NCBI GenBank assembly: GCA_945861275.1
Contig: CAMATZ010000001.1
Span: 62,001 to 126,000, forward strand
Origin: Bordetella parapertussis
Lineage (GTDB): Bacteria; Pseudomonadota; Gammaproteobacteria; Burkholderiales; SG8-41
Reading direction: 5' to 3'
DNA length: 64,000 nt
Part shown: positions 9,462 through 17,799 of the stretch, piece by piece
Position numbering within the stretch: position 1 is the stretch's first letter
Layout: every line of letters begins with the position of its first letter
Translations under genes and position numbers: made by a program
Notes under the pieces: generated by a model
What the model was told of the DNA's origin: nothing
What the model saw: the letters and a program-made list of their open reading frames with translations, nothing else
Database searches by the model: none

Positions 9462-10847
9462 ATGGCCATGAGCAGCGTCGCAAAAACCCTCTCGCGGCGT
9501 GTGGCGGATTTTGTCGCCGCGCGCACTTGGGATGACATTCCGGTGGCGGTTCGCGAGCGTGCGGCGCTGATCATGCTCGATGCCATCGGCGCCGCGTTTG
9601 CCGCCTCACGCTACCCATTTGCACCGGTGGCGTTGTCCGCCCTTGGCAGCCTTGGCAGTGGCGACGGCGTAGTGATCGGCATGGAAGCAAAGCTCGCGCT
9701 ACGCGACGCCGTGGTGATGAACGGCATCCTGGTGCACGGCCTCGATTACGACGACACCTATCTGCCCGGATCGGTGCATCTGTCGGCGAGTTGCGTGCCA
9801 GTGGTATTGGGCATGGGCGCACACGCCAAGGCCAACGGTAAAGAGATGCTGATGGCGTGCCTGCTGGGGCTGGAGATTTCCGCGCGTATCGCGGCAGCGG
9901 CGAAGGGCGGCTTTGTCAACGCCGGTTTTCACGCAACGGGTATCGCGGGCGTGTTCGGCAGTACCGTGGCGGCAGGGCGATTGATGAAACTTGACGCCGC
10001 GCAGCACACGCTGGCGCAGGGCGTGGCGCTGTCGGTGACTTCGGGTACGCTACAGCCGCTGCAGGAGGGTTCGTGGACCAAACGCCTGCATCCGGGGTGG
10101 GCGGGCGCCTCGGGCATTACCGCGGCGGCGTTCGCGCGCAGCGGTTATGTAGGGCCGGCGCAGGCGTACGAAGGCCACTTTGGTTTGTATACGTGCTTTC
10201 TGGGCGAACACAAGGCAGACGCACGCCCTGACATGGTGGTCGAGGGCCTGGGTGATATCTGGGAATTCACTCGTACTTCGATCAAGCTGTTTCCGGCGTG
10301 CCACCAACTGCACGCGTTCATGAACGCGGCGATCAAGCTTGCGCATGAGCAGACGTTCAGCGCGGACAATGTTGAGTCGGTGCGCACCTTGATCTGCGAC
10401 GCAGCGGTACCGCTGGTATGCGAACCGCTGCAATCCAAACTCAAACCGGCGAGCAGTTATTCCGCGCAATTCAGCCTGCCGTATACGGTGGCGTGTGCGC
10501 TGGTGCGTGGAAAATTTGGCCTGAATGAAATTGAAGCGCCGTCCTATACCGATGCAGAATTGCTGAAACTTGCGCACAAAGTCAGCTATGAAATCGATCC
10601 CAATCCGGGCTTTCCGAAATCGCGCTCCGGTGAAGTGATCGTCAAAATGAAAGATGGACGTGAATTGCGCTGCCGCGACAATATACTGCCGGATGAACCG
10701 GCGAGCGCGGATGCTATCGTTGAAAAATTCATGCACAACACAGACGGAATTTTGCCGCGCGCGCGGGCAGAACGGGTGCGTGATGCGGTGTTGGGGATTG
10801 AGCGGGTGCTGGATGGCGATGCGTTTGTGCGCACGCTGGGCAAATAA
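9462..10847 (+). CDS. MmgE/PrpD family protein
   Basis: Member of the 2-methylcitrate dehydratase / immune-responsive gene 1 superfamily, mostly dehydratases or decarboxylases of small polycarboxylates. About 461 residues from ATG 9462 (the ATG at 9468 is also possible), with GGAG at 9454-9457 in front. The helical N-domain contains the family signature GILVHGLDYDDTYLPGSVHLS near residue 90, and the C-terminal part has EVIVKMKDGRELRC. True PrpD neighbours (prpB, prpC) are absent, so methylcitrate dehydration is not implied. A related paralogue lies at 26856-28208. It is followed 33 bp later by a cupin gene. Confidence 0.88.
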   Translation: MAMSSVAKTLSRRVADFVAARTWDDIPVAVRERAALIMLDAIGAAFAASRYPFAPVALSALGSLGSGDGVVIGMEAKLALRDAVVMNGILVHGLDYDDTYLPGSVHLSASCVPVVLGMGAHAKANGKEMLMACLLGLEISARIAAAAKGGFVNAGFHATGIAGVFGSTVAAGRLMKLDAAQHTLAQGVALSVTSGTLQPLQEGSWTKRLHPGWAGASGITAAAFARSGYVGPAQAYEGHFGLYTCFLGEHKADARPDMVVEGLGDIWEFTRTSIKLFPACHQLHAFMNAAIKLAHEQTFSADNVESVRTLICDAAVPLVCEPLQSKLKPASSYSAQFSLPYTVACALVRGKFGLNEIEAPSYTDAELLKLAHKVSYEIDPNPGFPKSRSGEVIVKMKDGRELRCRDNILPDEPASADAIVEKFMHNTDGILPRARAERVRDAVLGIERVLDGDAFVRTLGK

Positions 10848-10880
10848 ATTTTCGAAATGCCGCAACAAGGAGCAGCAACC

Positions 10881-11345
10881 ATGGAAGTGAAATCAACGCT
10901 TAGAGTCATCAACGAAAAACAATTCAAAGGCATGCGCGGCGTGACCGACGGGCAGACCTACACACGTCTTGTAGGCTGGCCGGAAGTGTTCATGACGGAT
11001 CGTGTGCGTCTGGGGCGCGCGAGTTATCTGCCGGGGACCTATGAACAACTGCACTGGCATCCGATAGAGGCGTGTTACTACGTGATTTCCGGCCACGCCA
11101 CGGTGCGCGATTTCAATGGCAAGGAATATGAAGTCGAAGCCGGCTCGATCATCTACGCGCCGCCGGGCATCGCGGGCGCGCATGAGTGGGAGGTGAAAGA
11201 AGCGCTGGAACTGATCGACATTCGCGCCTGCAACGAAACCAATCGCAAAATGCAGTTCACGGTGGACAAGGCGACCAAGCGCTCGTACATCGATATTGAT
11301 GAGCTGGAGAAGCGCGAGGCGATCAGCTTTAAGTCGCACTACTGA
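10881..11345 (+). CDS. Small cupin-domain protein
   Basis: A 154-residue single-domain cupin. The metal-site pattern is visible in the first motif (LHWHPIEACYYVISG, about residues 56-70) and in the second (PGIAGAHEWEVKE, about 100-112). AAGGAG at 10867-10872, 8 nt before the ATG at 10881, decides the start; an upstream in-frame ATG at 10857 has no such site. Thirty-three bases after the MmgE/PrpD gene suggests the same transcript. Many such cupins are isomerases or dioxygenases, or bind the small acid handled by their operon; the function here is unknown. Confidence 0.82.
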   Translation: MEVKSTLRVINEKQFKGMRGVTDGQTYTRLVGWPEVFMTDRVRLGRASYLPGTYEQLHWHPIEACYYVISGHATVRDFNGKEYEVEAGSIIYAPPGIAGAHEWEVKEALELIDIRACNETNRKMQFTVDKATKRSYIDIDELEKREAISFKSHY

Positions 11346-11384
11346 AAGTCATCGGATGTTCGTGGCGTGTCGAAACACCAGACT

Positions 11385-11412
11385 CGTCATTCCGGCGAAA
11401 GCCGGAATCCAG
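11385..11412. repeat. REP-like palindrome (CGTCATTCC...GGAATCCAG)
   Basis: Short palindrome GTCATTCCGGCGAAAG followed by CCGGAATCCAG. A related copy is at 43496-43522, and a half-site in inverse orientation (GCTGGAATGACGG) ends near 11522. The rest of the 334-bp gap 11346-11679 shows no gene; CGCTATAGT near 11604 is only a weak -10 candidate for the acyl-CoA dehydrogenase that follows. Confidence 0.75.
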
Positions 11413-11679
11413 TTCGTAACTTCATCCGAAGGATCTTGAATTCAGATGCTACGCATGGGAATGTCCCCCCAACCTACCTTCCCTCAAGGGAAGGAGATAC
11501 CAGCGTGCGCTGGAATGACGGAGGTTAAATTTTGAGCGTCTTGCCAATAGAAAGTGGTGTTCACATGCTGGCGAACCCTCCTTTCCAGACGCGCTCGTTC
11601 CCGCTATAGTCTCGCCTTCGTCCGCCGCGCTTTCCTCGCACTAGCCTCTCACTGAATTTATGATAGGAATCAAACACTT

Positions 11680-12930
11680 ATGTTCGACCTGACCCTCACT
11701 CCTGAACAACTGGAAATGCGCGACACGCTGCACGATTTTGCCGAGCACGAAATGAAAGCGGCTGCGATTCATCCGGATCGGCTGCAACCGTTTGAAAAAC
11801 CGGTGATGATGGACTTGCTCAACAAAGCTGCGCAACTCGGCATGCGCACGCTGGCATTGTCGGAAGACGCCGGCGGCGCGGGCGCCGACAATCTCACCAC
11901 CTGCATCGTGCTCGAAGAACTGGCGTCAGGTGAAGTGGATGTGGCGACCATCCTCGGCACTACTGCGGCGCTAGGCCGCTCGTTGTTCGACACGCTGATG
12001 AGCGCTGAGCAGAAAGCCAAATACGTGAAGTCGTTTGTGGAAGACGATAACTACCACCTCGCGTTTGCCGGCACCACGATCGAGGCCGGCATCGGCTGGA
12101 CCTATTACGGTGACGCTTATGACGAAGGTGTGGTTACACCCGCCGCCGTCAGGCAAGGTAACGATTGGATCATCAATGGCCGTGTCGAAGCGGTATCAAA
12201 TGCGCCGCTGGCAAAACTGTTTGCAGTGCAGGTGCGTACCGACAGCAAAAAGACCGGCATGAATGGCCTGTCCACATTTTTGATTGCACGCGATACCGCC
12301 GGATTCAAAGTGGAGAGCACCATCAGCGCATTCGGCGGCGCCGGCAACACGCTGACGCGCTGGCACCACGGCACGGCAGCAGCGATTGAATTGAAGGACT
12401 GCAAAGTGCCGGCGACCAATCTGCTGGGCAAAGAAGGCGGCTGTCCGTTTGCCGACGGCAGGCTGCTTGCGCGCAACGCTGTAGCGTCGGCGGCGATTGC
12501 GCTGGGTGTGGGTCGCGCCAGTTACGATGCGGCGGTGGATTACGCCAAGATGCGCCGTCAGGGCGGCCGTAACATCATGGAGCATCAGGCCATCGGCACC
12601 AAGATTGCTGATTGCACCATCAAGCTCGAACTGTCGCGCAATATGGTGTGGAAAGCGGCCTGGGCGCTCGATCATCCTGAAGCGGTTGCCGGACGCAGCG
12701 TGTCCGGGTTGCCGTTGCATGTGATCGCGCGCGTGGCGTCGGCAGAAGCGGCGCATGAAGTGACCTTGCTCGCGGCAGAGTGCTTCGGCGCGATGGGCGT
12801 GATGCGCGACATGCCGCTGCAAAAATATGTGAACGACGGATTTATCATCGCGCATTCGGAAGACACCGATGGCGCGGCCAAGCTGCAGATCGCCGAATCA
12901 GTGGCTGGTTTTCAACGCAAGGCGGCGTGA
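11680..12930 (+). CDS. Acyl-CoA dehydrogenase family protein (first copy)
   Basis: A 416-residue FAD-dependent acyl-CoA dehydrogenase. It has the helical N-domain (LTPEQLEMRDTLHDFAEHEM), a middle beta-domain with NDWIINGRVEAVSNAP near residue 160, and a C-terminal helical domain (IALGVGRASYDAAVDYAKMR). Near the C-terminus HSEDTDGAAKLQIAE occupies the place of the usual YEGT..IQ loop, so an acidic residue is kept there. It probably acts with the second acyl-CoA dehydrogenase 180 bp downstream, perhaps as a heteromeric or two-step system. The substrate is unknown. Confidence 0.88.
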   Translation: MFDLTLTPEQLEMRDTLHDFAEHEMKAAAIHPDRLQPFEKPVMMDLLNKAAQLGMRTLALSEDAGGAGADNLTTCIVLEELASGEVDVATILGTTAALGRSLFDTLMSAEQKAKYVKSFVEDDNYHLAFAGTTIEAGIGWTYYGDAYDEGVVTPAAVRQGNDWIINGRVEAVSNAPLAKLFAVQVRTDSKKTGMNGLSTFLIARDTAGFKVESTISAFGGAGNTLTRWHHGTAAAIELKDCKVPATNLLGKEGGCPFADGRLLARNAVASAAIALGVGRASYDAAVDYAKMRRQGGRNIMEHQAIGTKIADCTIKLELSRNMVWKAAWALDHPEAVAGRSVSGLPLHVIARVASAEAAHEVTLLAAECFGAMGVMRDMPLQKYVNDGFIIAHSEDTDGAAKLQIAESVAGFQRKAA

Positions 12931-12974
12931 TAACTCATTTACACTGAGCATTTAAACTGAGCATCTAAACTGAG

Positions 12975-13086
12975 TCCCCTCTCCCGCCTTGGGGCGGGAG
13001 AGGGTTAGGGTGAGGGTAGGGGAGACGCCAGATGCTTCCATACGACCCCTCACCCTAACCCTCTCCCCGCGAGCGGGGCGAGGGGA
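12975..13086. repeat. GC-rich palindromic repeat between the two dehydrogenases
   Basis: Two opposed modules, CCCTCTCCCGCC...GGCGGGAGAGGG then CCCTAACCCTCTCCCC...GGGGCGAGGGG. The same family occurs at 14390-14530, 37591-37727 and, in frame inside a gene, at 52771-52910. It fills most of the gap 12931-13109 and could form strong RNA hairpins between the two genes. Confidence 0.85.
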
Positions 13087-13109
13087 CACAAAAGCACTGG
13101 GGAACTTAA

Positions 13110-14297
13110 ATGGATTTTTCATTGAATGAAGAGCAGCGCCACTGGCAATCCGAGGCGCGCAAGTTTGCCGCGGAAGAGTTGCGTCCGGCATCGCTGGAGC
13201 GCGACCAGACCGAGGGCGCGTTCGAGCCGTGGGACTGGAACATTATCGAGAAGGGTTCCAAGCTGGGTTTTCGCACGCTGGCGGTGCCCAAGGAGTGGGG
13301 CGGGCCGGGTGCGGATTTTGTGTCGCAGGCGATCGTGATGGCGGAGCTGGCGAAGGGCGATAGCGCGATGTCCAAAGCCTTCAGCCAGAACTGGAAATGG
13401 AGTCACCTGATCTCGGTGGCGTGCACCGACGACCAGAAATCACGCTTTTTGAAACCCTTTCTCGCCGATCATCGTTACGTCATGGGTCGCGGTATTACCG
13501 AGCCGAATTCGGGGTCGGATAATCGCCTGCCGCCGGAAGATGACCCGAAGGCGGGCTATCGCCTCAAGGCGGTGAAAGACGGCGATGAATGGGTGCTCAA
13601 CGGTGAAAAATGCTTCATCGCCAATGGCAGCGTTGGTTCATTATTCTTTGTCGATGCGCGCAGCAATCCGGATGTAAACATCAAGCAGGGCGGCACCTTG
13701 TTCATGGTGCCCAAGGGGACGCCGGGTTTTCGCATCGGCAAAGTGTTCAATAAGCGCGGCTGGCGTTTCTACCAGAACGCGGAATTGATTTTCGAAAACG
13801 CGCGGCTGCCGCAGGAGAACGTGGTGGGTGCGGTGGGCACCGGCTCGGTCAAAGCCGGTAAAGGCGACACCACCGGCGGCGATATTTTCGGTGACTTGGA
13901 ACTGGCCGCCAACGCGCTGGGCGTGTGTGACGACGCGGTTGAAATGGCGATGGGCTTTGCGCGCAGTCACAAACGCGCGGGCAAGTATCTGATGGAGCAT
14001 CAACTGGTGCAACTGCGCATTCACGAGATGCACATGCTGACCGAAGCGCTGCGCTCCTTTGTGCTGCGCACGGCGTGGCAGCACGACGCCGGCGAGCATT
14101 CCGCCAATGCCGGGTTTGTGATGAACTACTCGACCGATATCATTCAGCGCGTCACGCGTCTCAACATGCAGGTGCATGGCGCGGAAGGGTGCCTGATGAA
14201 TTCGCGCGCCGATAAGCTGGTGCGCGACGCGATGGTGTGGACGCATCTGGCAGGCGACACGGTGCAGCGTATCAAGATACTCAAGCGGTTGAAGTAA
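13110..14297 (+). CDS. Acyl-CoA dehydrogenase family protein (second copy)
   Basis: A 395-residue acyl-CoA dehydrogenase: N-terminal helices (MDFSLNEEQRHWQSEARKF), GRGITEPNSGSDNRLP near residue 130 in the place of the flavin-contacting loop, and GEKCFIANGS near 168. At the C-terminus, where most members have a YEG(T/S)..IQ loop carrying the catalytic Glu, it reads HLAGDTVQRIKIL, so that Glu is missing. It could use a base elsewhere, as isovaleryl-CoA dehydrogenase does, or be a non-classical member. The start ATG 13110 lies directly after the repeat. Confidence 0.86.
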   Translation: MDFSLNEEQRHWQSEARKFAAEELRPASLERDQTEGAFEPWDWNIIEKGSKLGFRTLAVPKEWGGPGADFVSQAIVMAELAKGDSAMSKAFSQNWKWSHLISVACTDDQKSRFLKPFLADHRYVMGRGITEPNSGSDNRLPPEDDPKAGYRLKAVKDGDEWVLNGEKCFIANGSVGSLFFVDARSNPDVNIKQGGTLFMVPKGTPGFRIGKVFNKRGWRFYQNAELIFENARLPQENVVGAVGTGSVKAGKGDTTGGDIFGDLELAANALGVCDDAVEMAMGFARSHKRAGKYLMEHQLVQLRIHEMHMLTEALRSFVLRTAWQHDAGEHSANAGFVMNYSTDIIQRVTRLNMQVHGAEGCLMNSRADKLVRDAMVWTHLAGDTVQRIKILKRLK

Positions 14298-14313
14298 TTC
14301 AAATTCAAAATCC

Positions 14314-14606
14314 TCCCTCACCCCAACCCTTCTGCTCCGCTTCAAGTGTTCCCTTGTCCCGGAGGGCATCGGTATCTACACATCTACACTTCACAGTTCC
14401 CTCGCCCCGCTTGCGGGGAGAGGGCTAGGGTGAGGGGCACTACCGCAGCATGAGATGGCCGCCCCTCACCCCCGCCCGGCCCCTCGCCCGCTTGCGCAGG
14501 CTCTCCCCGTTTCCGGGGCGAGGGGGTCTCATTGAGATGTGTAGATACCGATGCCCTCCGGGACAAGGGAACACTTGAAGCAGAGCAGAAGGGCTGGGGT
14601 GAGGGA
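14314..14606. repeat. 72-bp inverted repeat enclosing GC-rich palindromes
   Basis: Left arm 14314-14385 and right arm 14535-14606 are reverse complements over 72 bp with about two mismatches. Both contain TTCAAGTGTTCCCTTGTCCC. The ~150-bp loop carries two more copies of the GC-rich CCCTCGCCCCGC/GCGGGGAGAGGG repeat. It occupies almost the whole 373-bp gap 14298-14670 and contains no plausible gene. A single-arm relative is at 37605-37660 and another inside the hydantoinase gene near 52860-52900. Confidence 0.9.
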
Positions 14607-14670
14607 AGTTTTTTTGGTACCAAACAGCGCCGGGCCAGTCCCGGCGCTGTCGTTAAAGGCGGGTGCATCG

Positions 14671-15645
14671 ATGAAACCGGAGATTCTGGTACTGCTGCCG
14701 ATATTCGCGCCGACGCTGGCCGTGCTGGAACAGCGGTATGTGGTTCACAAACTATGGGCGGCAGCGGATCGTGAAGCGCTGCTGAAGGAAGTCGCCCCGC
14801 GCGTGCGGGGCATCGTGACTACCGGCCTTGGCGGTTGCGACGCCGCCACCATGCAAGCCTTGCCCAAGCTCGAAATCATCGCGTGTTTTGGGTCATCGCG
14901 ACACACACTCGATGTGGCTGCTGCCAAGGCGCGCGGCGTCGTGTGCACGCGCACGCCCGATGCCATCACCGAATCGGTGGCCGATCTGGCACTGGGCCTG
15001 ATGCTCGATGTGATGCGCCGCATCGCGGTAGGTGACCGTTTCATACGCGCCGGACGCTGGGAAATAGAGCTGGCACGCCCCGGCAACGAAGTGCGTAACA
15101 AGCGCTGCGGCATCGTCGGCTTCGGAGCGATAGGGCAGGGCGTCGCCCGGCGCGCGCTGGCGTTTGAGATGCCGGTTTGTTATCACGGGCCGAATAAAAA
15201 AGAGTCGCCGCATCCTTACTACAGCGACCTCGCGGCAATGGCGCAGGCGGTGGACGTGCTGGTGGTGTGTTGCCCATTGACGCCGCAAACGCGCGATCTC
15301 GTTGATGCACAAGTACTGGATGCGCTGGGGCCGGAAGGGTATTTGATCAATGTCGCGCGCGGCCCGGTGGTGAACGAGCAGGCGTTGATTACCGCGTTGC
15401 AGGAAAAACGCATCGCTGGCGCAGGGCTGGATGTGTTTTGGGACGAGCCGCGCGTGCCGGCTGCGTTACTGGCGATGGAAAACGTGGTACTGGTGCCGCA
15501 TATCGGCACCAGCACGCAGGAAGTGCGCATCGAGCGCGGACGCAAAGTGCTGGCGAATCTGGAAGCGCACTTTGCGGGGCAGGCTGTGCCTTATGCGCTA
15601 CCCGCTACAGCGGGGAAACCGGTTGCCGCCTCCACACGGGATTAG
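14671..15645 (+). CDS. D-isomer-specific 2-hydroxyacid dehydrogenase
   Basis: A 324-residue NAD(P)-dependent reductase of 2-oxo acids (glyoxylate/hydroxypyruvate reductase-like). It has the Rossmann motif GIVGFGAIGQG, then the substrate/catalytic Arg segment NVARGPVVNEQAL, a Glu about 30 residues on (DVFWDEPRVP) and the catalytic His in PHIGTSTQEVR. The ATG at 14671 fits the family N-terminus; the open frame continues 120 bp upstream, but only through the inverted repeat. A perfect 11-bp stem with a 5-nt loop (14624-14650, ACAGCGCCGGG arm) sits just upstream of the start and may affect expression. Confidence 0.88.
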   Translation: MKPEILVLLPIFAPTLAVLEQRYVVHKLWAAADREALLKEVAPRVRGIVTTGLGGCDAATMQALPKLEIIACFGSSRHTLDVAAAKARGVVCTRTPDAITESVADLALGLMLDVMRRIAVGDRFIRAGRWEIELARPGNEVRNKRCGIVGFGAIGQGVARRALAFEMPVCYHGPNKKESPHPYYSDLAAMAQAVDVLVVCCPLTPQTRDLVDAQVLDALGPEGYLINVARGPVVNEQALITALQEKRIAGAGLDVFWDEPRVPAALLAMENVVLVPHIGTSTQEVRIERGRKVLANLEAHFAGQAVPYALPATAGKPVAASTRD

Positions 15646-15747
15646 GTATTTGCACTACTTCTTCGGGTTACTCCTAACCTTTCGCGGGAAGGCGCCTTCG
15701 AGCAGCGCAGATGCTCTGTAGTGGTGGAACGACAGCACCTACCGCCA

Positions 15748-16731
15748 CTACATCTTGGGAATCTTCGCGTCCTTGATCACCTGCGCCCAGCGGGCGATCT
15801 CTGCGCGAATGAATTTGTCGAACTCATCGCGGGTGGTCGGTGCAGGTGGCATCCCCAGCTCGGTCAGGCGCTGGTCGACCTCTGACATGCGCAACACCGC
15901 GGTGATATCGGCGTTCAGCTTATCGAGCAACGCTACGGGAACGCCAGCCGGCGCGCATACGCCGTACCAGGAATTGACCTCGAAGTCGGGCACGCCCGAT
16001 TCGTTCATGGTGGGCACGTCCGGCAGCAACGTCTGACGCTTTGCGCTCGCAACCGCGAGCGCGCGCAAGCGTTCGCTCTGAACAAATCCTATAACCTGCG
16101 GAAAGTTCGTAATATTGATCGGCAGCTGGCCGGCAATAACATCTGTCGTTCCCTGCCCCGCGTTCTTATAAGGAATGTGCACGATGTTGAACTTCATCCG
16201 CAACTTGAGCCACTCCATCGTCAGGTGCGGCGAGGTGCCGACCGTCCCGGCGGCGTAACTCAGCTTGCCCGGGTTGGACTTCGCATAAGCAATCAACTCC
16301 TTGATCGATTTGAACGGCGTCGAAGGATGTACGACAATAATGTTAGGCGGCATGCCGATGCGCGTGATCGGCGCGAAATCTTTGTGCGCGTAGGGCATGT
16401 CCGCAATCATCGACGGGGAAATTGCATTCGGGGCGATATTGCAATGGAGCAGCGTGTACCCGTCAGGCGGCGCCTTCGCGACGAACGCCGCACCAATAGT
16501 ACCGGACGCGCCCGCCCGGTTGTCGACGATGACCTGCTGGCCCCACATCCGCGTCAAACGATCCGTGAGCAAACGACCGACGATGTCGTTCGAGGTGCCC
16601 GCAGGAAACGGAATGACGTAACGGACAGATTTGATTGGATAATTTTGCGCCCAGGAAGAGGCGGCGCACATCAATGCCGCAGCCGCAATCGAGTACATCA
16701 ACCGATGACTTGCTCCGCTCACATCGCGCAT
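15748..16731 (-). CDS. Bug-type TTT solute-binding receptor (copy 1)
   Basis: Periplasmic receptor of the tripartite tricarboxylate transporter family, about 327 residues. It has a signal peptide (YSIAAAALMCAASSWAQ) and then the mature start NYPIKSVRYVIPFPAGTSNDI. The ligand loop QQVIVDNRAGASGTIG, a VPYKNAGQGTTDV-type segment in the middle and LAVASAKR are all present. ATG 16731 is favoured over GTG 16734 by GGAGAGG upstream. It is driven by the shared promoter block at 16795-16823. No membrane TctA/TctB genes are near, so it probably works with components encoded elsewhere. The ligand (a small carboxylate or related solute) is unknown. Confidence 0.93.
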   Translation of the reverse strand: MRDVSGASHRLMYSIAAAALMCAASSWAQNYPIKSVRYVIPFPAGTSNDIVGRLLTDRLTRMWGQQVIVDNRAGASGTIGAAFVAKAPPDGYTLLHCNIAPNAISPSMIADMPYAHKDFAPITRIGMPPNIIVVHPSTPFKSIKELIAYAKSNPGKLSYAAGTVGTSPHLTMEWLKLRMKFNIVHIPYKNAGQGTTDVIAGQLPINITNFPQVIGFVQSERLRALAVASAKRQTLLPDVPTMNESGVPDFEVNSWYGVCAPAGVPVALLDKLNADITAVLRMSEVDQRLTELGMPPAPTTRDEFDKFIRAEIARWAQVIKDAKIPKM

Positions 16732-16794
16732 CACTCACCTCTCCAGGTATCGCTAGGACATGGGAATTCTAAACACCTTTTTTCGCCAACCCGC

Positions 16795-16823
16795 AATCTA
16801 TCCCCCGCCCGGCGATCCGTCAA
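16795..16823 (-). promoter_or_regulatory. Recurring promoter block, copy 1
   Basis: On the minus strand, TTGACG, a 17-bp spacer and TAGATT, followed by GCGGGTTGGCGAAAAAAGGTG. It is 64 bp upstream of the Bug gene start. The same sigma70-like hexamers and flanks occur at 35287, 55166 and 59112. Confidence 0.8.
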
Positions 16824-16837
16824 TCGCATGAATTTTC

Positions 16838-16907
16838 GCCTTGCCCCACGGCATGCCCTTCGAAGGTGGCCGCCATCACCGTGCGCGGCGCGGCGTAGCC
16901 CCCTTCT
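16838..16907 (-). pseudogene. C-terminal fragment of a dienoyl-CoA-reductase-like flavoenzyme
   Basis: The minus strand encodes YAAPRTVMAATFEGHAVGQ, matching the C-terminus of the intact enzyme at 31066 (LAPRNVMAATAEGHAAGH). No upstream part of the gene is present. It directly abuts promoter copy 1. The remainder of the gap 16732-16998 shows nothing else. Confidence 0.7.
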
Positions 16908-16998
16908 GAACACGGCGGGCGCGACCTGTTTGAATACCATGAAACCGCCAAGCACAAAGAAGCTTCGCCGATGGCGGTACGCCCTGCCGCCTGGCCGG

Positions 16999-17649
16999 TT
17001 ACCGGAAGAACTCGATCTTCGCCTCGCGGAACCAGAGAAAATTCGCCGGCGCCACCGAAATCGGCCCGTTGATGGCAAACACCGCGATTTCGAACTTGTC
17101 GCCGGGAGACACGATATTGTCGCCGAGCACGAGCCGGTTGGGCATGTTGAAGCCCTGGATCGCGGCCGGGCTGGGCCGGCCGGAGGCGCGCGGCATCGCG
17201 CCGTTGACCCAGATTTCCGCGTAGTCGTCGACAGTAATGTGTAATACCGTTTTCGCGCCGGCAGTGTCAAAGCCTGCTGCGTTCGCCGGGATCGTCAAAG
17301 TCGTGCGGAACCAGAAAAACGACACCATGCCGCCGCCCCGCCTGCCGCTAAGATCGGTGGGCGGAACCAGTTCCCAGCCCGAGTCGTCGAAGCCGATCAG
17401 CTCGGCATGGGGTTCGACGTCGTAGGTGGTCTTGAATTGCGGGCGCGAGTCGCTGAGCGCAGGGCACTCGACGAGCTTCGCTTCCTTCGCCCGCCACACC
17501 GCGCCGAACATCGCCGAACCGACGTCGGTCATCAAATCGACGATATGCACCGGCGGCAATAATGGCGCGAGCGGTGGCTGCGGCTGCAGCAGTGGCGGGA
17601 TAGCTGGCGGCAGCGAACGTGTGGGCCGGATGTACGTGTTCGGAGGCAT
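16999..17649 (-). CDS. Stand-alone jelly-roll domain, like those attached to gluconolactonases
   Basis: A 216-residue protein of unknown role. The first 35 residues are proline-rich (PAIPPLLQPQPPLAPLLPP). The rest looks like a galactose-binding-type beta sandwich with FDDSGWELVPP, SFFWFRTTLTIP, VDDYAEIWVNG and a C-terminal FEIAVFAINGPISVAPANFLW. From memory, similar domains precede SMP-30/gluconolactonase domains in larger proteins, but no such catalytic domain is present here. AAAGGA precedes the ATG at 17649. No signal peptide is seen. The neighbours are a Bug receptor downstream and a cupin gene on the other strand. Confidence 0.65.
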   Translation of the reverse strand: MPPNTYIRPTRSLPPAIPPLLQPQPPLAPLLPPVHIVDLMTDVGSAMFGAVWRAKEAKLVECPALSDSRPQFKTTYDVEPHAELIGFDDSGWELVPPTDLSGRRGGGMVSFFWFRTTLTIPANAAGFDTAGAKTVLHITVDDYAEIWVNGAMPRASGRPSPAAIQGFNMPNRLVLGDNIVSPGDKFEIAVFAINGPISVAPANFLWFREAKIEFFR

Positions 17650-17799
17650 ATTTGTGTCCTTTCGGTTGGATCGGCAACTATAAGCTCACAGCGATAAGAA
17701 AATCAATCCCGCTATTCGACGGGTGGCCGGCGTATTAAACTCGCCACTTGTACGTCCCGCATAGAGCATCTCAGGCAGCGCGCGCCGGAGGAATAACGC

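Noticed and set aside
12975-14606. GC-rich palindromes considered as rho-independent terminators
   Set aside because: No T-runs follow the stems in the direction of transcription, and identical sequences occur inside a coding region, so they are treated as interspersed repeats.
16177-17244. 355-codon plus-strand frame spanning a Bug gene start, its promoter and the jelly-roll gene
   Set aside because: It crosses two minus-strand genes and an intergenic promoter, and has no domain signal.
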